DNA of 64,000 bases, from NCBI RefSeq assembly GCF_039822265.1, contig NZ_JBAJEX010000003.1, forward strand, positions 62,001 through 126,000, read 5' to 3'. Positions 48,362-57,290 of this stretch are shown here, one piece after another. A program made the translations under genes and the position numbers. Under the pieces are notes generated by a model. The model searched no databases. It was not told the DNA's origin and was given only the letters and a program-made list of their open reading frames with translations. This DNA comes from Thiobacter sp. AK1 (GTDB taxonomy: Bacteria; Pseudomonadota; Gammaproteobacteria; Burkholderiales; Thiobacteraceae). Each line of letters begins with the position of its first letter. Position 1 is the first letter of the stretch.

Positions 48362-48853
48362 TCAGTAACCGAGCACTTCCAGCAGGGTCCGCACCGCCTC
48401 GATGCGCGCAAGGTCGGCATCCAGGGAAATGATATAGAGTCGCTGCCCCTGGGCGTAGGCTTGCTGCCCTTTTTCCTGGATGCGTTGCGCGAGCAGCTTG
48501 AGATCGGCGTTGGCATCGAACCAGATGATCCAGGCATGGCGCTCCGGTCCCAGCGCCACACCCCGTTCTCCCAGGGCGGCAAGCCGGGCCTGGTCTTCCG
48601 GGGAGAACGGCCCCGGCGGATGCTCCAGCAGGAAGCGGAAACGCTCCAGGGTCTCCGCGGCCCAAGACGAAAGCGTCTCCGGCGCGGTGTGCGCCCACAG
48701 GGCATGGGTCAGGAACACACAGTCGAACTGGGTGGCGTAGTAGGACAAACGCCATTCCGTCGGGAGGTCTTCCGGATAGAAGGCGCCCAGCCAATGCCCG
48801 TGCTCCCAACCCATGGCCCCCAGGGCACAGAAGTGCATGGCAGATTGCGTCAT
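48362..48853 (-). CDS. Uncharacterised protein with DUF72-like N-terminus
   Basis: I do not firmly recognise this 163-residue protein. Its first ~50 residues (GAMGWEHGHWLGAFYPEDLP, then EWRLSYYATQFDCVFL) look like the start of DUF72 (YecE-like) proteins, which have FYP-x-x-LP and LxYYAxxFxxVE there. The full DUF72 barrel is about 240 residues or more, so this one is short, and the E/N after the YYA motif is missing (FLTHALW instead). It may be a diverged or shortened relative. It lies 44 bases upstream of mlaF on the same strand. Confidence 0.5.
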   Translation of the reverse strand: MTQSAMHFCALGAMGWEHGHWLGAFYPEDLPTEWRLSYYATQFDCVFLTHALWAHTAPETLSSWAAETLERFRFLLEHPPGPFSPEDQARLAALGERGVALGPERHAWIIWFDANADLKLLAQRIQEKGQQAYAQGQRLYIISLDADLARIEAVRTLLEVLGY

Positions 48854-48923
48854 GAACAGGCATTATCCACCAGGCTCAGGCGTTTGAGGTCGTCTGCGCC
48901 TTCGCTATCCTGCCCATCATCCC

Positions 48924-49967
48924 ATGCACTTCGATCTCTTCCACGAACTGGCCATGCCACCCGCCCTCGGCCGCAGCGAGGCGCAGGCCGTGGACGACTG
49001 GCTACAGGAACTTATGCTGGCCGATAACCTAGGCTTTCGCTGCGCCTGGCTGGTGGAACACCACTTCACACGCCATTATTCCCACAGCTCCGCCCCCGAC
49101 TTGCTGCTTGCTGCGGCGGCCATGCGCACCCGCCGGCTGCGCCTGGGGCTAGGGGTGATTCCCTTGCCCCACCACCATCCCGTGCGGGTGGCGGAACGGG
49201 TGGCCACGCTGGACGTGCTCTCCCACGGCCGGCTCGAAGTAGGCATCGGCCGGGGCTTCGCCCCCCAGGAGTACCGGGTGTTCGGCGCGCCCATGGAGGA
49301 AAGCCGTGCCCGTACCGAGGCTGGGCTCGCGGTGCTACGGGCGAGTTTCGCGCGGGGACCGGTAACCCTCGCCGACGGCACCCAGGTGGACATCCTACCC
49401 AAGCCCCTGCAGGCCGCGCCGCCCCTGTGGGCCGCGGCGGTGAGTCCCGAGAGTTTCCACTGGGCGGCAGGTCAGCAGCTCAATCTGCTGGCCGGCCCCT
49501 TCAAGCCCTGGTTCATGACCCGCGCCGACATCGCAGCCTACCGCGCCGCCTGGCAGGGTGATGAGCCACCCGCCATCGGCATGACGCTGGGCGTGTTCTG
49601 CCTACCAGACGGACGCCGCGCGCGCCGACTGGCGGCACCGGCCTTCGAGTGGTTCTATGGGGAACTCCTGCGCGTGACCCTGCCCGTGTTGGAACGGCTC
49701 TATCCCAGCTATGAACACTTCCGCGAACTGGGCCGTTTCCGACACCTGCTGCGCCTGGGCGTCGATCTCGCGGTGTTGCGCCGCTTCGGCATGGCGGTGG
49801 TCGGTTCCCCCGCGGAGTGTATCGACCGGCTCTCATCGCTGGCCGAGGCAGGGGTCACGCACGTGCTGTGCGCGGTAGGCGCGGGCGCCATGCCCACGGA
49901 GCTTACGCGCGAGTCCCTCCAGGTGCTCGCCAGCGAGGTGATACCGGCCCTGCAAAGAGACGACTGA
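48924..49967 (+). CDS. LLM-class (luciferase-like) flavin-dependent oxidoreductase
   Basis: This 347-residue TIM barrel has AMPPALGRSEAQAVDDWLQELMLADNLGF in its early helix and WLVEHHFTRHYSHSSAPDLLLAAAAMRT, the family signature. Further motifs are LGLGVIPLPHHHPVRVAERVATLD and GRLEVGIGRGFAPQEY. It is related to bacterial luciferase alkanal monooxygenases and F420- or FMN-dependent reductases. The cofactor cannot be fixed from sequence; FMN is likely in a betaproteobacterium. It overlaps the next gene at TGATG. Confidence 0.87.
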   Translation: MHFDLFHELAMPPALGRSEAQAVDDWLQELMLADNLGFRCAWLVEHHFTRHYSHSSAPDLLLAAAAMRTRRLRLGLGVIPLPHHHPVRVAERVATLDVLSHGRLEVGIGRGFAPQEYRVFGAPMEESRARTEAGLAVLRASFARGPVTLADGTQVDILPKPLQAAPPLWAAAVSPESFHWAAGQQLNLLAGPFKPWFMTRADIAAYRAAWQGDEPPAIGMTLGVFCLPDGRRARRLAAPAFEWFYGELLRVTLPVLERLYPSYEHFRELGRFRHLLRLGVDLAVLRRFGMAVVGSPAECIDRLSSLAEAGVTHVLCAVGAGAMPTELTRESLQVLASEVIPALQRDD

Positions 49968-50851
49968 TGCGGGTGTGTGTCACGGGTGCTGCTTCCCATC
50001 TCGCGCACGCGCTGCTGCCCGCCCTCTGCGCGCGACCCGAGGTGGAAACGGTGATCGGCTTGGATCTGCGCCCCACCGGCTTTGTCCACCCCAAGCTCAC
50101 GCACTACATCGCCGACCTGCGCGCGCCCCACCACCACTGGCTCGCCGGCTGCGACGCGCTCGTGCACCTGGCCTTCGTCGTGCTGCGCGGACACATGCCG
50201 GCCCACACCATGCGCGCGATCAATGTGGAAGCTACCCAGCGCCTGTTCGAAACCGCGGCCCGGATGGGCATCGCACGCCTTGTGCACCTATCCAGCGCGG
50301 CCGTCTATGGCCACGGCGAGAATCTGACGGAAGACGCCCCGCTCTCACCCCTGCCGGGTTTCCTTTATGCGGCCCACAAGGCGATGCTGGAGGCCTGGTT
50401 CGAGGACTGCCTGCCCCAGGCCGTGCGCTTGCGCCCCCACGCCATCCTAGGCCCATGCTGTCAGCCCTTGTTGCGCACGCTGTTGCGGCTGCCGCTGGGG
50501 GTGGCGCTAGCCAAGAGCAGCCCACGTCTGCAGTGCGTGCACGAGCAAGACGTGGTGGCCGCCATCCTCGCCGTCCTGTTCGCGCCGGGCGACGTCCGTG
50601 GTCCCTACAACCTGGCCGCGCCGGGCTATTTCACGCTCGACGATCTGGGCCGCCGCCTACGCTTGCCCCCGCCCGTCGCGCGCGGGTTGCTCTACACCGC
50701 CTGGCGTTTGACCGGCTTCGGCGGCGAACCCGACTGGGTCGCGGGGCTTAGCCACTCGCTCACCCTCGACTGCAGCCGGGCGCGGTTGCAGCTTGCTTGG
50801 CAGCCACGCCATGACGTGCGCGCCACCCTCGCTGCTATCATGGCCCCATGA
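49967..50851 (+). CDS. NAD-dependent epimerase/dehydratase-family SDR
   Basis: This 294-residue extended SDR begins with a variant Rossmann motif (CVTGAASHLAHALLPAL), followed by VIGLDLRP, LVHLAFVV, HLSSAAVYGHGEN and YAAHKAMLE (the YxxxK dyad). RLRPHAILGPCCQP and VHEQDVVAAI follow. The substrate is unknown. The ATG at 49967 shares its first base with the upstream stop (TGATG), and its end overlaps the ABC ATPase gene by four bases (ATGA). Confidence 0.85.
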   Translation: MRVCVTGAASHLAHALLPALCARPEVETVIGLDLRPTGFVHPKLTHYIADLRAPHHHWLAGCDALVHLAFVVLRGHMPAHTMRAINVEATQRLFETAARMGIARLVHLSSAAVYGHGENLTEDAPLSPLPGFLYAAHKAMLEAWFEDCLPQAVRLRPHAILGPCCQPLLRTLLRLPLGVALAKSSPRLQCVHEQDVVAAILAVLFAPGDVRGPYNLAAPGYFTLDDLGRRLRLPPPVARGLLYTAWRLTGFGGEPDWVAGLSHSLTLDCSRARLQLAWQPRHDVRATLAAIMAP

Positions 50852-51561
50852 CTGCCGCGATTTCCATCGAAGGCGTGTGCAAGACCTATGCCGGCCGAGC
50901 CGTGCTACGTGAGGTGACGCTGCAAGTGCCGGCCGCTACCACCTGGGGCCTGGTGGGCGCGAATGGCGCCGGCAAGACCACGCTCATCAAATGCCTGCTG
51001 GATTTCTGCGCCCTCGACGCCGGTCGCATCAGCCTACTGGGACGGCCCCATAGGACAGTGGAAGCGCGCCGCGTCATCGCCCATCTTCCGGAAAACTTTC
51101 TGCCGCCCCACTACCTCACCGGGCGCGAATTCGTGCGCTATCTGCAAACGCTGCGTGGAATCCCCTATAGCGAGGCAGACACACAGGCTGCCTGCGCGGC
51201 GCTCGATCTCGATTCCCAAGCCTTGGACCGCCCAGCGCGTACCTATTCCAAAGGCATGACACGCAAGTTGGGGCTGGTGGCCTGCCTGGTGAGCGGGGCG
51301 CAGTTGTTTGTCCTGGACGAGCCCATGAGCGGCCTGGACCCCAAGGCGCGTGCCCTGCTCAAGGACGCGCTTGGCCGCTTGGCGGCGGACGGCCGAACCG
51401 TGTTCATGAGTACCCACGCCCTGGCCGACGTGGAAGAGCTGTGCAATGCCATGGCCATCCTGCACGAAGGCACGCTGCGCTTCACCGGCACGCCGGCGGC
51501 TTGCCGCGCCCAGTTTGGTGCCGCCACCTTGGAGGCCGCCTATCTCGCCACCATCGCCTGA
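50848..51561 (+). CDS. ABC transporter ATP-binding protein without adjacent permease
   Basis: This 237-residue ATPase has Walker A GANGAGKTT, a signature reading YSKGMTRKLGL (SKGM instead of SGGQ), Walker B LFVLDEPMSGLDP and the switch MSTHALADVEEL. It resembles ABC-2 exporter ATPases of the CcmA/YadG kind. No membrane partner is encoded beside it; the next gene is a response regulator 97 bases on. It is coupled to the SDR gene. Confidence 0.88.
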   Translation: MTAAISIEGVCKTYAGRAVLREVTLQVPAATTWGLVGANGAGKTTLIKCLLDFCALDAGRISLLGRPHRTVEARRVIAHLPENFLPPHYLTGREFVRYLQTLRGIPYSEADTQAACAALDLDSQALDRPARTYSKGMTRKLGLVACLVSGAQLFVLDEPMSGLDPKARALLKDALGRLAADGRTVFMSTHALADVEELCNAMAILHEGTLRFTGTPAACRAQFGAATLEAAYLATIA

Positions 51562-51658
51562 AACGGCCTTGGTTTCCGCGCGCCGCTTCTGGCACAATGC
51601 CAGAAAAAGCGAGAATTGTTGAACCCGGCGCAGAGGCTTTCTTTTCTGGGAGTTCCCC

Positions 51659-53104
51659 GTGGCAACACCGCAGAATGAGAAGCCCGTTCTCCTCATCGTC
51701 GATGACGATCCTCTCATCAGCGAAACCCTGAGTTTCGTGCTCGCCAAGCGGTTTCGGGTGCTGACCGCAGATTCCCGCGCCCGGGCCCAGCTGCTCTTGC
51801 AGGAGCTAAACGCGCCGCCCGAGCTGGCGCTGGTGGACCTGGGCCTGCCGCCGCTCACCCATCTGCCGGATGAGGGGTTCCATCTCATATCGGAACTGCT
51901 GGCCTATTCGCCCGACATCAAGATCCTGGTTCTGTCCGGCCAGAACGACGAGGTCAACGCGCGCCATGCGCGCACGCTGGGCGCCATCGATTTCATCGCC
52001 AAGCCCTGCGATCCCGGGACCCTGATCGGTCATCTGGAACGGGCGCTGCAAGCGCGGCGCGCGGAGGTGGCAGCCCAGGCCCAGGCCGAGGGCGATGCCA
52101 CCTGCGGCCTGGTGGGCGCAAGCCCCCCGGTGGCCAAGCTGCGCCAGCAAATCGCCCAGTTCGCGGACTCGCCCTTTCCGGTATTGATCGAGGGCGAATC
52201 CGGGAGTGGCAAGGAACTGGTGGCGGCCTGCCTACATCGGCTCTCCAGCCGCCGGCGCAAGGCCTTCCTCGCCCTCAACTGCGCAGCGATCTCGCCCACC
52301 CTGGTCGAACCCACCCTGTTTGGCTACAGCAAGGGCGCCTTCACCGGCGCGCAGAATGCCCGTTCCGGCTATTTCGAGGATGCCAGCGACGGCACCCTGT
52401 TTTTGGACGAGATCGGCGAACTACCCTTCGAGCTGCAGGCTAAACTCTTGCGCGTGCTGGAAAACGGCGAATTCCAGCGGGTAGGCGAGACCCAGACCCG
52501 TCACTCCAACGCACGCATCATCGCCGCCACCAACCGCGATCTGCGCGCCGAGATTCGCGCCGGCCGCTTCCGCGCCGACCTCTACCACCGCCTGTCCGTC
52601 TTCACCATTGCCGTGCCGCCGCTCAGAGAACTCGCCGAGGACAAGCTCGCCCTGCTCGACCACTTCCGTGCCTTCTACGCGCGCCAGGCCCATGTGGCGC
52701 CCTTCGAACTGGACCAACAGGCCACGGAACGCTGGATGAGCTACCACTTTCCCGGCAACGTGCGTGAGCTGCGCAACATCGTCATCCGGCTCACCACCAA
52801 GTATGCGGGGCAGAATGTGACCGCCCAACAACTGGAGGACGAGCTCGATACCCAGGTCTATGCCGCGAGCCCCCTGGAGCTTCTCACCAGCGCGGAAGCG
52901 GTGACGGAAATGGCGCGCAAGCATTTGCAAAGCCAGGCCAATTTCAATCTCGACCAAATGCTCAAGCAATGGGAGAGAAGCTACGTGGAAGCAGCCCTGA
53001 AACTCACCCATGGCAATCTGAGCCAGGCAGCCAAGCTGCTCGGGGTGAACCGCACCACGCTCTACAGCCGCATGCAGTCCTACGAGAACGCGGCTCGCGA
53101 GTAG
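51659..53104 (+). CDS. Sigma-54-dependent NtrC-type response regulator
   Basis: This 481-residue activator has an N-terminal receiver domain (VDDD acid pocket, phosphoacceptor Asp in LALVDLGLPP, Lys in FIAKPCDP). A sigma-54 AAA domain follows with Walker A GESGSGKE, the sigma-54 loop GAFTGA and FLDEIGELP. A C-terminal Fis-type helix-turn-helix reads LTHGNLSQAAKLLGVNRTTLY. The DLGLPP receiver element resembles the PEP-CTERM-associated regulator PrsR, but assignment to that subfamily is not certain. The start is GTG at 51659 with GGAG six bases upstream. It leads the MSHA-like gene set by 19 bases; a candidate target promoter lies at 63795. Confidence 0.9.
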   Translation: MATPQNEKPVLLIVDDDPLISETLSFVLAKRFRVLTADSRARAQLLLQELNAPPELALVDLGLPPLTHLPDEGFHLISELLAYSPDIKILVLSGQNDEVNARHARTLGAIDFIAKPCDPGTLIGHLERALQARRAEVAAQAQAEGDATCGLVGASPPVAKLRQQIAQFADSPFPVLIEGESGSGKELVAACLHRLSSRRRKAFLALNCAAISPTLVEPTLFGYSKGAFTGAQNARSGYFEDASDGTLFLDEIGELPFELQAKLLRVLENGEFQRVGETQTRHSNARIIAATNRDLRAEIRAGRFRADLYHRLSVFTIAVPPLRELAEDKLALLDHFRAFYARQAHVAPFELDQQATERWMSYHFPGNVRELRNIVIRLTTKYAGQNVTAQQLEDELDTQVYAASPLELLTSAEAVTEMARKHLQSQANFNLDQMLKQWERSYVEAALKLTHGNLSQAAKLLGVNRTTLYSRMQSYENAARE

Positions 53105-53123
53105 GAAACAAAACGGCCTTCGC

Positions 53124-54482
53124 GTGTACCTGGAGTTTTTCGGTCTTTCGAAGCCACCCTTCCGCATCACCCCCAATACGGAATTCTTCTTCCCGGGGGG
53201 CAACCGGGGTGCCATCCTCGATGCGCTGATCTACGCTATCCGCCATGGCGAGGGCATCGTCAAGGTGGTGGGCGAAGTGGGCAGCGGCAAGACCATGCTC
53301 TGCCGCATGCTGGAGGATAGCCTGCCGGAGACGGTGGAGACGGTTTATCTCGCCAATCCCAGCGTGCAGCCCGGCGAGATCCTGCACGCCATCGCCTTCG
53401 AGCTGCACCTGTCCTTGGCGCCGGACGCGCCACGACTGCAAGCGATGCAGGCTCTCTACGACTACCTACTGCAGCGCCACGCCGAGGGCCGACAGGTGGT
53501 GTTGTTCGTGGAGGAAGCCCAGGCCATGCCGCTGGCCACGTTGGAGGAGATCCGGCTGCTGTCCAATCTGGAAACCCAGCACCACAAGCTGCTGCAAATC
53601 GTGTTGTTCGGCCAGCCGGAGCTGGACGAGCTGCTGACCGACCCCGCGATCCGCCAGCTGCGGGAACGCATCGTCCACAGCTTCCATCTCGATCCCCTCA
53701 ATGCCACCGACACCCGCGCCTATCTCAATTTCCGCATGCGCCAGGCGGGTTACAAGGGGCCGGACGTGTTCGGCCCCGCGGCGGTGCGGGAAATCCAGCG
53801 TGCCTCCCTAGGACTGACCCGGCGCATCAATATCATCGCCGACAAGGCGCTGTTGGTCGCCTACACCGAGCGTACCCACGAGGTCAATGCGCGCCATGTG
53901 CTGGCTGCAGCCAAGGATTCCGAGTTCATCGATTTCGCTCATCCCAGTCGTCGGCGCCTGTGGGCAGGCGGGGTGGCGCTAGTTCTCCTCGGTGCGGTGG
54001 CGGGTTTCGGGGCGGGGCGCCTTTTGCCGGCTGCAGCACCGCCGGCGCCTATGGCCACCCTCGCCAGGGCGCCCCTGGCGGCACCGAGCGCTTCCTCTCC
54101 CGCAACGCCCAAGACCACGATTCCGCCTGGCCTTGCCGCGGCGCGCTTGACCGCCACCGAAGCATGGCTGGCCAAGGCGCCCGCCGATACCCTCAGCATC
54201 CATGTCCAACTCATTTCCGGCACGGACCTGAACAAGCTCGAGCTCTACTTGGAGGAGCTCGCCAAACTCGTTGAAATAGAGAAGGTTTTTGTGTACCGTA
54301 CCCAAGCGGGTGGCAAACCCGCCGTCAGCGTGCTCTACGGCAGCTTCCCCGACCCGGCCGCCGCCAAGCAAGCCATGTCCCGCTTGCCCGCCGCGCTGCG
54401 TGCGCAGCGGCCTTATCTGCGCAGCGTCCGCGGCGTGCGCGAGGAAATCCGCAAGACCCGCGAGAGCCACGAAGCGGGATAG
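53124..54482 (+). CDS. mshM: MshM/ExeA-like AAA ATPase with SPOR-like C-terminus
   Basis: This 452-residue protein starts as ExeA/MshM ATPases do (MYLEFFGLSKPPFRITPN, described by FFGLSKPPF), with Walker A GEVGSGKT, Walker B VVLFVEEAQ and sensor motifs. After one membrane helix (about 281-300) comes a Pro/Ala linker and a C-terminal region (about 350-440) with HVQLISGTD and SVLYGSFPDPAAAKQAM, a SPOR-like peptidoglycan-binding pattern. This is also the layout of GspA. The protein likely helps place the secretin in the cell wall. The start is GTG at 53124. Confidence 0.82.
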   Translation: MYLEFFGLSKPPFRITPNTEFFFPGGNRGAILDALIYAIRHGEGIVKVVGEVGSGKTMLCRMLEDSLPETVETVYLANPSVQPGEILHAIAFELHLSLAPDAPRLQAMQALYDYLLQRHAEGRQVVLFVEEAQAMPLATLEEIRLLSNLETQHHKLLQIVLFGQPELDELLTDPAIRQLRERIVHSFHLDPLNATDTRAYLNFRMRQAGYKGPDVFGPAAVREIQRASLGLTRRINIIADKALLVAYTERTHEVNARHVLAAAKDSEFIDFAHPSRRRLWAGGVALVLLGAVAGFGAGRLLPAAAPPAPMATLARAPLAAPSASSPATPKTTIPPGLAAARLTATEAWLAKAPADTLSIHVQLISGTDLNKLELYLEELAKLVEIEKVFVYRTQAGGKPAVSVLYGSFPDPAAAKQAMSRLPAALRAQRPYLRSVRGVREEIRKTRESHEAG

Positions 54483-54498
54483 AGAGGAGCAAGCGATC

Positions 54499-56241
54499 GT
54501 GAGGCGTCCTGGCATCCTTCCCCTGACCGGCTTGTGCCTGCTGCTCATCGGGGGCTGCGCCAACGAAGTGCGCATCCCACTCTCGCAAGGGCACATCGCG
54601 CCGCCTGCGCCCGCGATGCGCGAGATTCCCGCACCAGTGACCGCTGCGCCGCGCCTGCCGCCGCCCAAGCCAGCGGTGAAAGCACCCACCTACAGCGTGG
54701 TGGTCACGGAAGTGCCGGTGAAAGAACTCCTTTTCGCCCTGGCGCGGGATACTGGGCTCAACATCGACGTGCATCCCAACATCCAAGGGATCGTGACCCT
54801 CAATGCCATCAACGAGACCTTGCCCGCCATCCTCGATCGCATCGCCCAGCAGGTGAACATCCGCTGGAAGCTGGAGGGACGCACCCTGATCGTCACGCCC
54901 GATACGCCCTACCTCAAGACCTATCGCGTTGATTACGTGAATATTCAGCGCAAGACCAGCTCCACCATCGGCGTCTCGGCGCAAGTGGCCACTACCGGCA
55001 GTGGCACGGCTGTGGCGCAGCAAAGCACCGGCAGCAACAGCTCCACCACCACCGTCACCAGCACCTCCAGCAATGAGTTCTGGGAGGTGCTCGCCGCCAA
55101 CATCCGCGACATCCTGCGCAGCACGCGCGCCCAAACCCTGTCGGCGGAGGAGCGCAACGCGCGCGTGGAGGCCCTGCGCGCCGCGCGTGAAGAGCGCCTC
55201 CAGCAGGCGAGCGCGGTGGCCCGCGCCGGACAGGCCGCGCCCACCCTGTTCAAGGAGGTGTTCGGTCAGGGTGCCCAAGCCGCTCTCGAAGAACGGAAGG
55301 ACGATGTGATCGTCAATCCCGTGGGTGGCACCGTGATGGTGATGGCCACCGAGGCGCAGCACAGGCTGGTGCAGCAGTATCTGGATGGCGTGCAGGCGGC
55401 GGCCAACCGCCAGGTGCTGATCGAGGCCACCATCGTCGAGGTGGTCCTCAAGGACGAATTTTCTGCTGGCATCGACTGGCAGCGGGCATTGACCGCCGCC
55501 GCGGGCACGGGATTCTTCTTCGGCACCAATGCCAACCTGGTCACCAGCGCGCCCTTCTTCACCCTCACCTACAACAACGCCAACCGCGACTTTACCGCCG
55601 CCGTGAAGCTTCTCGAATCCTTCGGCGAGGCGCGGGTGCTGTCGAGCCCAAAGCTCATGGTACTCAACAACCAGACCTCCATGCTCAAGGTGGTGGACAA
55701 TTTGGTGTATTTCTCACTGGAGGTGCAGCAGGGCACGCAGACGGCGGGCGGCATCATCGTCCAACCCACCTTCACCACCACCGCCCATACGGTGCCGGTG
55801 GGTGTGGTCATGGCAGTCACCCCCCAGATCAACCCCGACGGCCGAGTGACCTTGGTGGTGCGTCCCACCATCACGCGCAAGGCGGGCGATGCAGCCGACC
55901 CCAATCCCGAGCTCAAGAAGGTGGGCGTGACCAACACCGTGCCGGTGATTCAGGTGCGGGAAATGGAATCCGTGCTGCAAGTGGCCAGCGGCGAAACCGT
56001 GGTGCTGGGCGGCCTGATGCAGGATGACAGCGCCCGAAATCGCGATGGCCTGCCAGGTCTGACGGACAACCCGGTCACCAACTTCCTCACCGGCCGCCGC
56101 GAGCGCAAGGCGAGGCAGACGGAGCTGGTGGTGTTTTTGCGTCCGACCGTGGTGACGCATCCCTCGCTATCGAGTGATGAACTCTCCTTCTATCGTCGCT
56201 GGCTACCCACGCCCGCGCCAACCTCCCCATCCTCGCCATGA
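54499..56241 (+). CDS. mshL: MshL-type outer-membrane secretin lipoprotein
   Basis: This 580-residue protein starts at GTG 54499 (AGGAG nine bases upstream) with a lipoprotein signal (LCLLLIGGC). It has secretin N-domains with LNIDVHPNIQGIVTLNAINETL and the Ser/Thr-rich insertion SSTTTVTSTSSNEFWEVL, then a secretin domain with VLSSPKLMVLNNQ and the GETVVLGGLMQDD signature. It should form the outer-membrane pore for an MSHA-type pilus. It lies 16 bases after mshM and overlaps mshN by four. Confidence 0.9.
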   Translation: MRRPGILPLTGLCLLLIGGCANEVRIPLSQGHIAPPAPAMREIPAPVTAAPRLPPPKPAVKAPTYSVVVTEVPVKELLFALARDTGLNIDVHPNIQGIVTLNAINETLPAILDRIAQQVNIRWKLEGRTLIVTPDTPYLKTYRVDYVNIQRKTSSTIGVSAQVATTGSGTAVAQQSTGSNSSTTTVTSTSSNEFWEVLAANIRDILRSTRAQTLSAEERNARVEALRAAREERLQQASAVARAGQAAPTLFKEVFGQGAQAALEERKDDVIVNPVGGTVMVMATEAQHRLVQQYLDGVQAAANRQVLIEATIVEVVLKDEFSAGIDWQRALTAAAGTGFFFGTNANLVTSAPFFTLTYNNANRDFTAAVKLLESFGEARVLSSPKLMVLNNQTSMLKVVDNLVYFSLEVQQGTQTAGGIIVQPTFTTTAHTVPVGVVMAVTPQINPDGRVTLVVRPTITRKAGDAADPNPELKKVGVTNTVPVIQVREMESVLQVASGETVVLGGLMQDDSARNRDGLPGLTDNPVTNFLTGRRERKARQTELVVFLRPTVVTHPSLSSDELSFYRRWLPTPAPTSPSSP

Positions 56242-57287
56242 GCCTGTTGATGAAGGCATTGAAGAGTGTGGAGCGAGCGCCCAGCGCGCCAGACTGGGCA
56301 CTCGAGCCCATGATGGGCGATGAGGCACCACCCCGCTCCGCCCAGGCGGCGGCGGACCTGATCCGCGCCCATGGAGAAGAAAGCGGCAATCGGCGTCTGG
56401 TCGCGCTCCTCGTCCTGCTGATCGCGGTGGTGGTGGGTCTGGCTGCCTATTTCTACGTGGCGGTTTACATGCCCTGGCTGTTTTTGCCCAAACCGCCCGC
56501 GCCGTCCGCGCCTCCTGCGGCGCCCCCCACCCCTTCCCCAGCATCGCCGGCGCCGCAGCCCAATGCCCCCGCGCCGGAACGCGTGCCGCCCCTGGAGGTC
56601 ATGGTGAAGCCGACACCCCGCGCCTCACCCGCCGTCAGCCAGGAGCAAGCGGCCCCGCTGCAGCCGCCCAGCGCCGTAGGCCAGCCACTGATCAGACCCT
56701 CGACCCAAGGCAACGTAGCCGAGCCGTCGTCGGACCTGGCCCAGGCCTACGCCCTCTTGGAAGCGGGGCGCGAGGCCGAGGCGGAGGCGGCCTACCTGAA
56801 ACTGCAAGCGCGCCATCCCGACAACCCGGACGTGCTGCTCGCGCTCGCCGTGATCGCGCAGAATCGCAACGAGAACGAACAGGCCGCGCGCTTGTATTCC
56901 CGCGTGCTGGAAAAGGATCCCCGCAACGGCTACGCCCAAGCGGCCCTGGTGGCGCTCATCGGCCGCGGGGAACCCGCGCGAGCGGAGGCCCGCCTGCGCG
57001 CGCTGATCGCCGAGCGGCCCGCCGCCTATCTCCATTATGCGCTGGGTAATCTGCTCGCCGCCCAGGGACGCTGGCACGAGGCGCAGCAGGCCTATTTCGA
57101 GGCACAGCGGCTGGAACCCGAGGTGGCGGATTACGCCTTCAATCTCGCGGTGAGCCTGGAACATCTTGGCGAGGCACGTTTGGCGGCGGAATACTACCGG
57201 CGCGCCCTGCGCCTCGCGCAGCAGCAGGGCAGCGCCCATTTCGACCCCGCAACGACGCAGGCGCACCTGCGTCAACTCAGCCCGTGA
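56238..57287 (+). CDS. mshN: MshN-like TPR membrane protein
   Basis: This 349-residue protein begins SLLMKALKSVERA, has a membrane helix (about 53-75), a long Pro/Ala-rich linker (about 85-160) and C-terminal TPR repeats (AQAYALLEAGREAEAEAAYLKL, then ARLYSRVLEKDPRNGYAQAAL and AAEYYRRAL). This is the pattern of MshN, an accessory protein of MSHA-type pili. It overlaps mshL by four bases. Confidence 0.82.
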   Translation: MSLLMKALKSVERAPSAPDWALEPMMGDEAPPRSAQAAADLIRAHGEESGNRRLVALLVLLIAVVVGLAAYFYVAVYMPWLFLPKPPAPSAPPAAPPTPSPASPAPQPNAPAPERVPPLEVMVKPTPRASPAVSQEQAAPLQPPSAVGQPLIRPSTQGNVAEPSSDLAQAYALLEAGREAEAEAAYLKLQARHPDNPDVLLALAVIAQNRNENEQAARLYSRVLEKDPRNGYAQAALVALIGRGEPARAEARLRALIAERPAAYLHYALGNLLAAQGRWHEAQQAYFEAQRLEPEVADYAFNLAVSLEHLGEARLAAEYYRRALRLAQQQGSAHFDPATTQAHLRQLSP

Positions 57288-57290
57288 GCC

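Noticed and set aside
51589-51603. CTGGCA-CAA-TGCCAG palindrome as a sigma-54 promoter or terminator before the response regulator
   Set aside because: GG and GC are only six bases apart, not ten, and no T run follows. It could be an operator, but nothing supports that.
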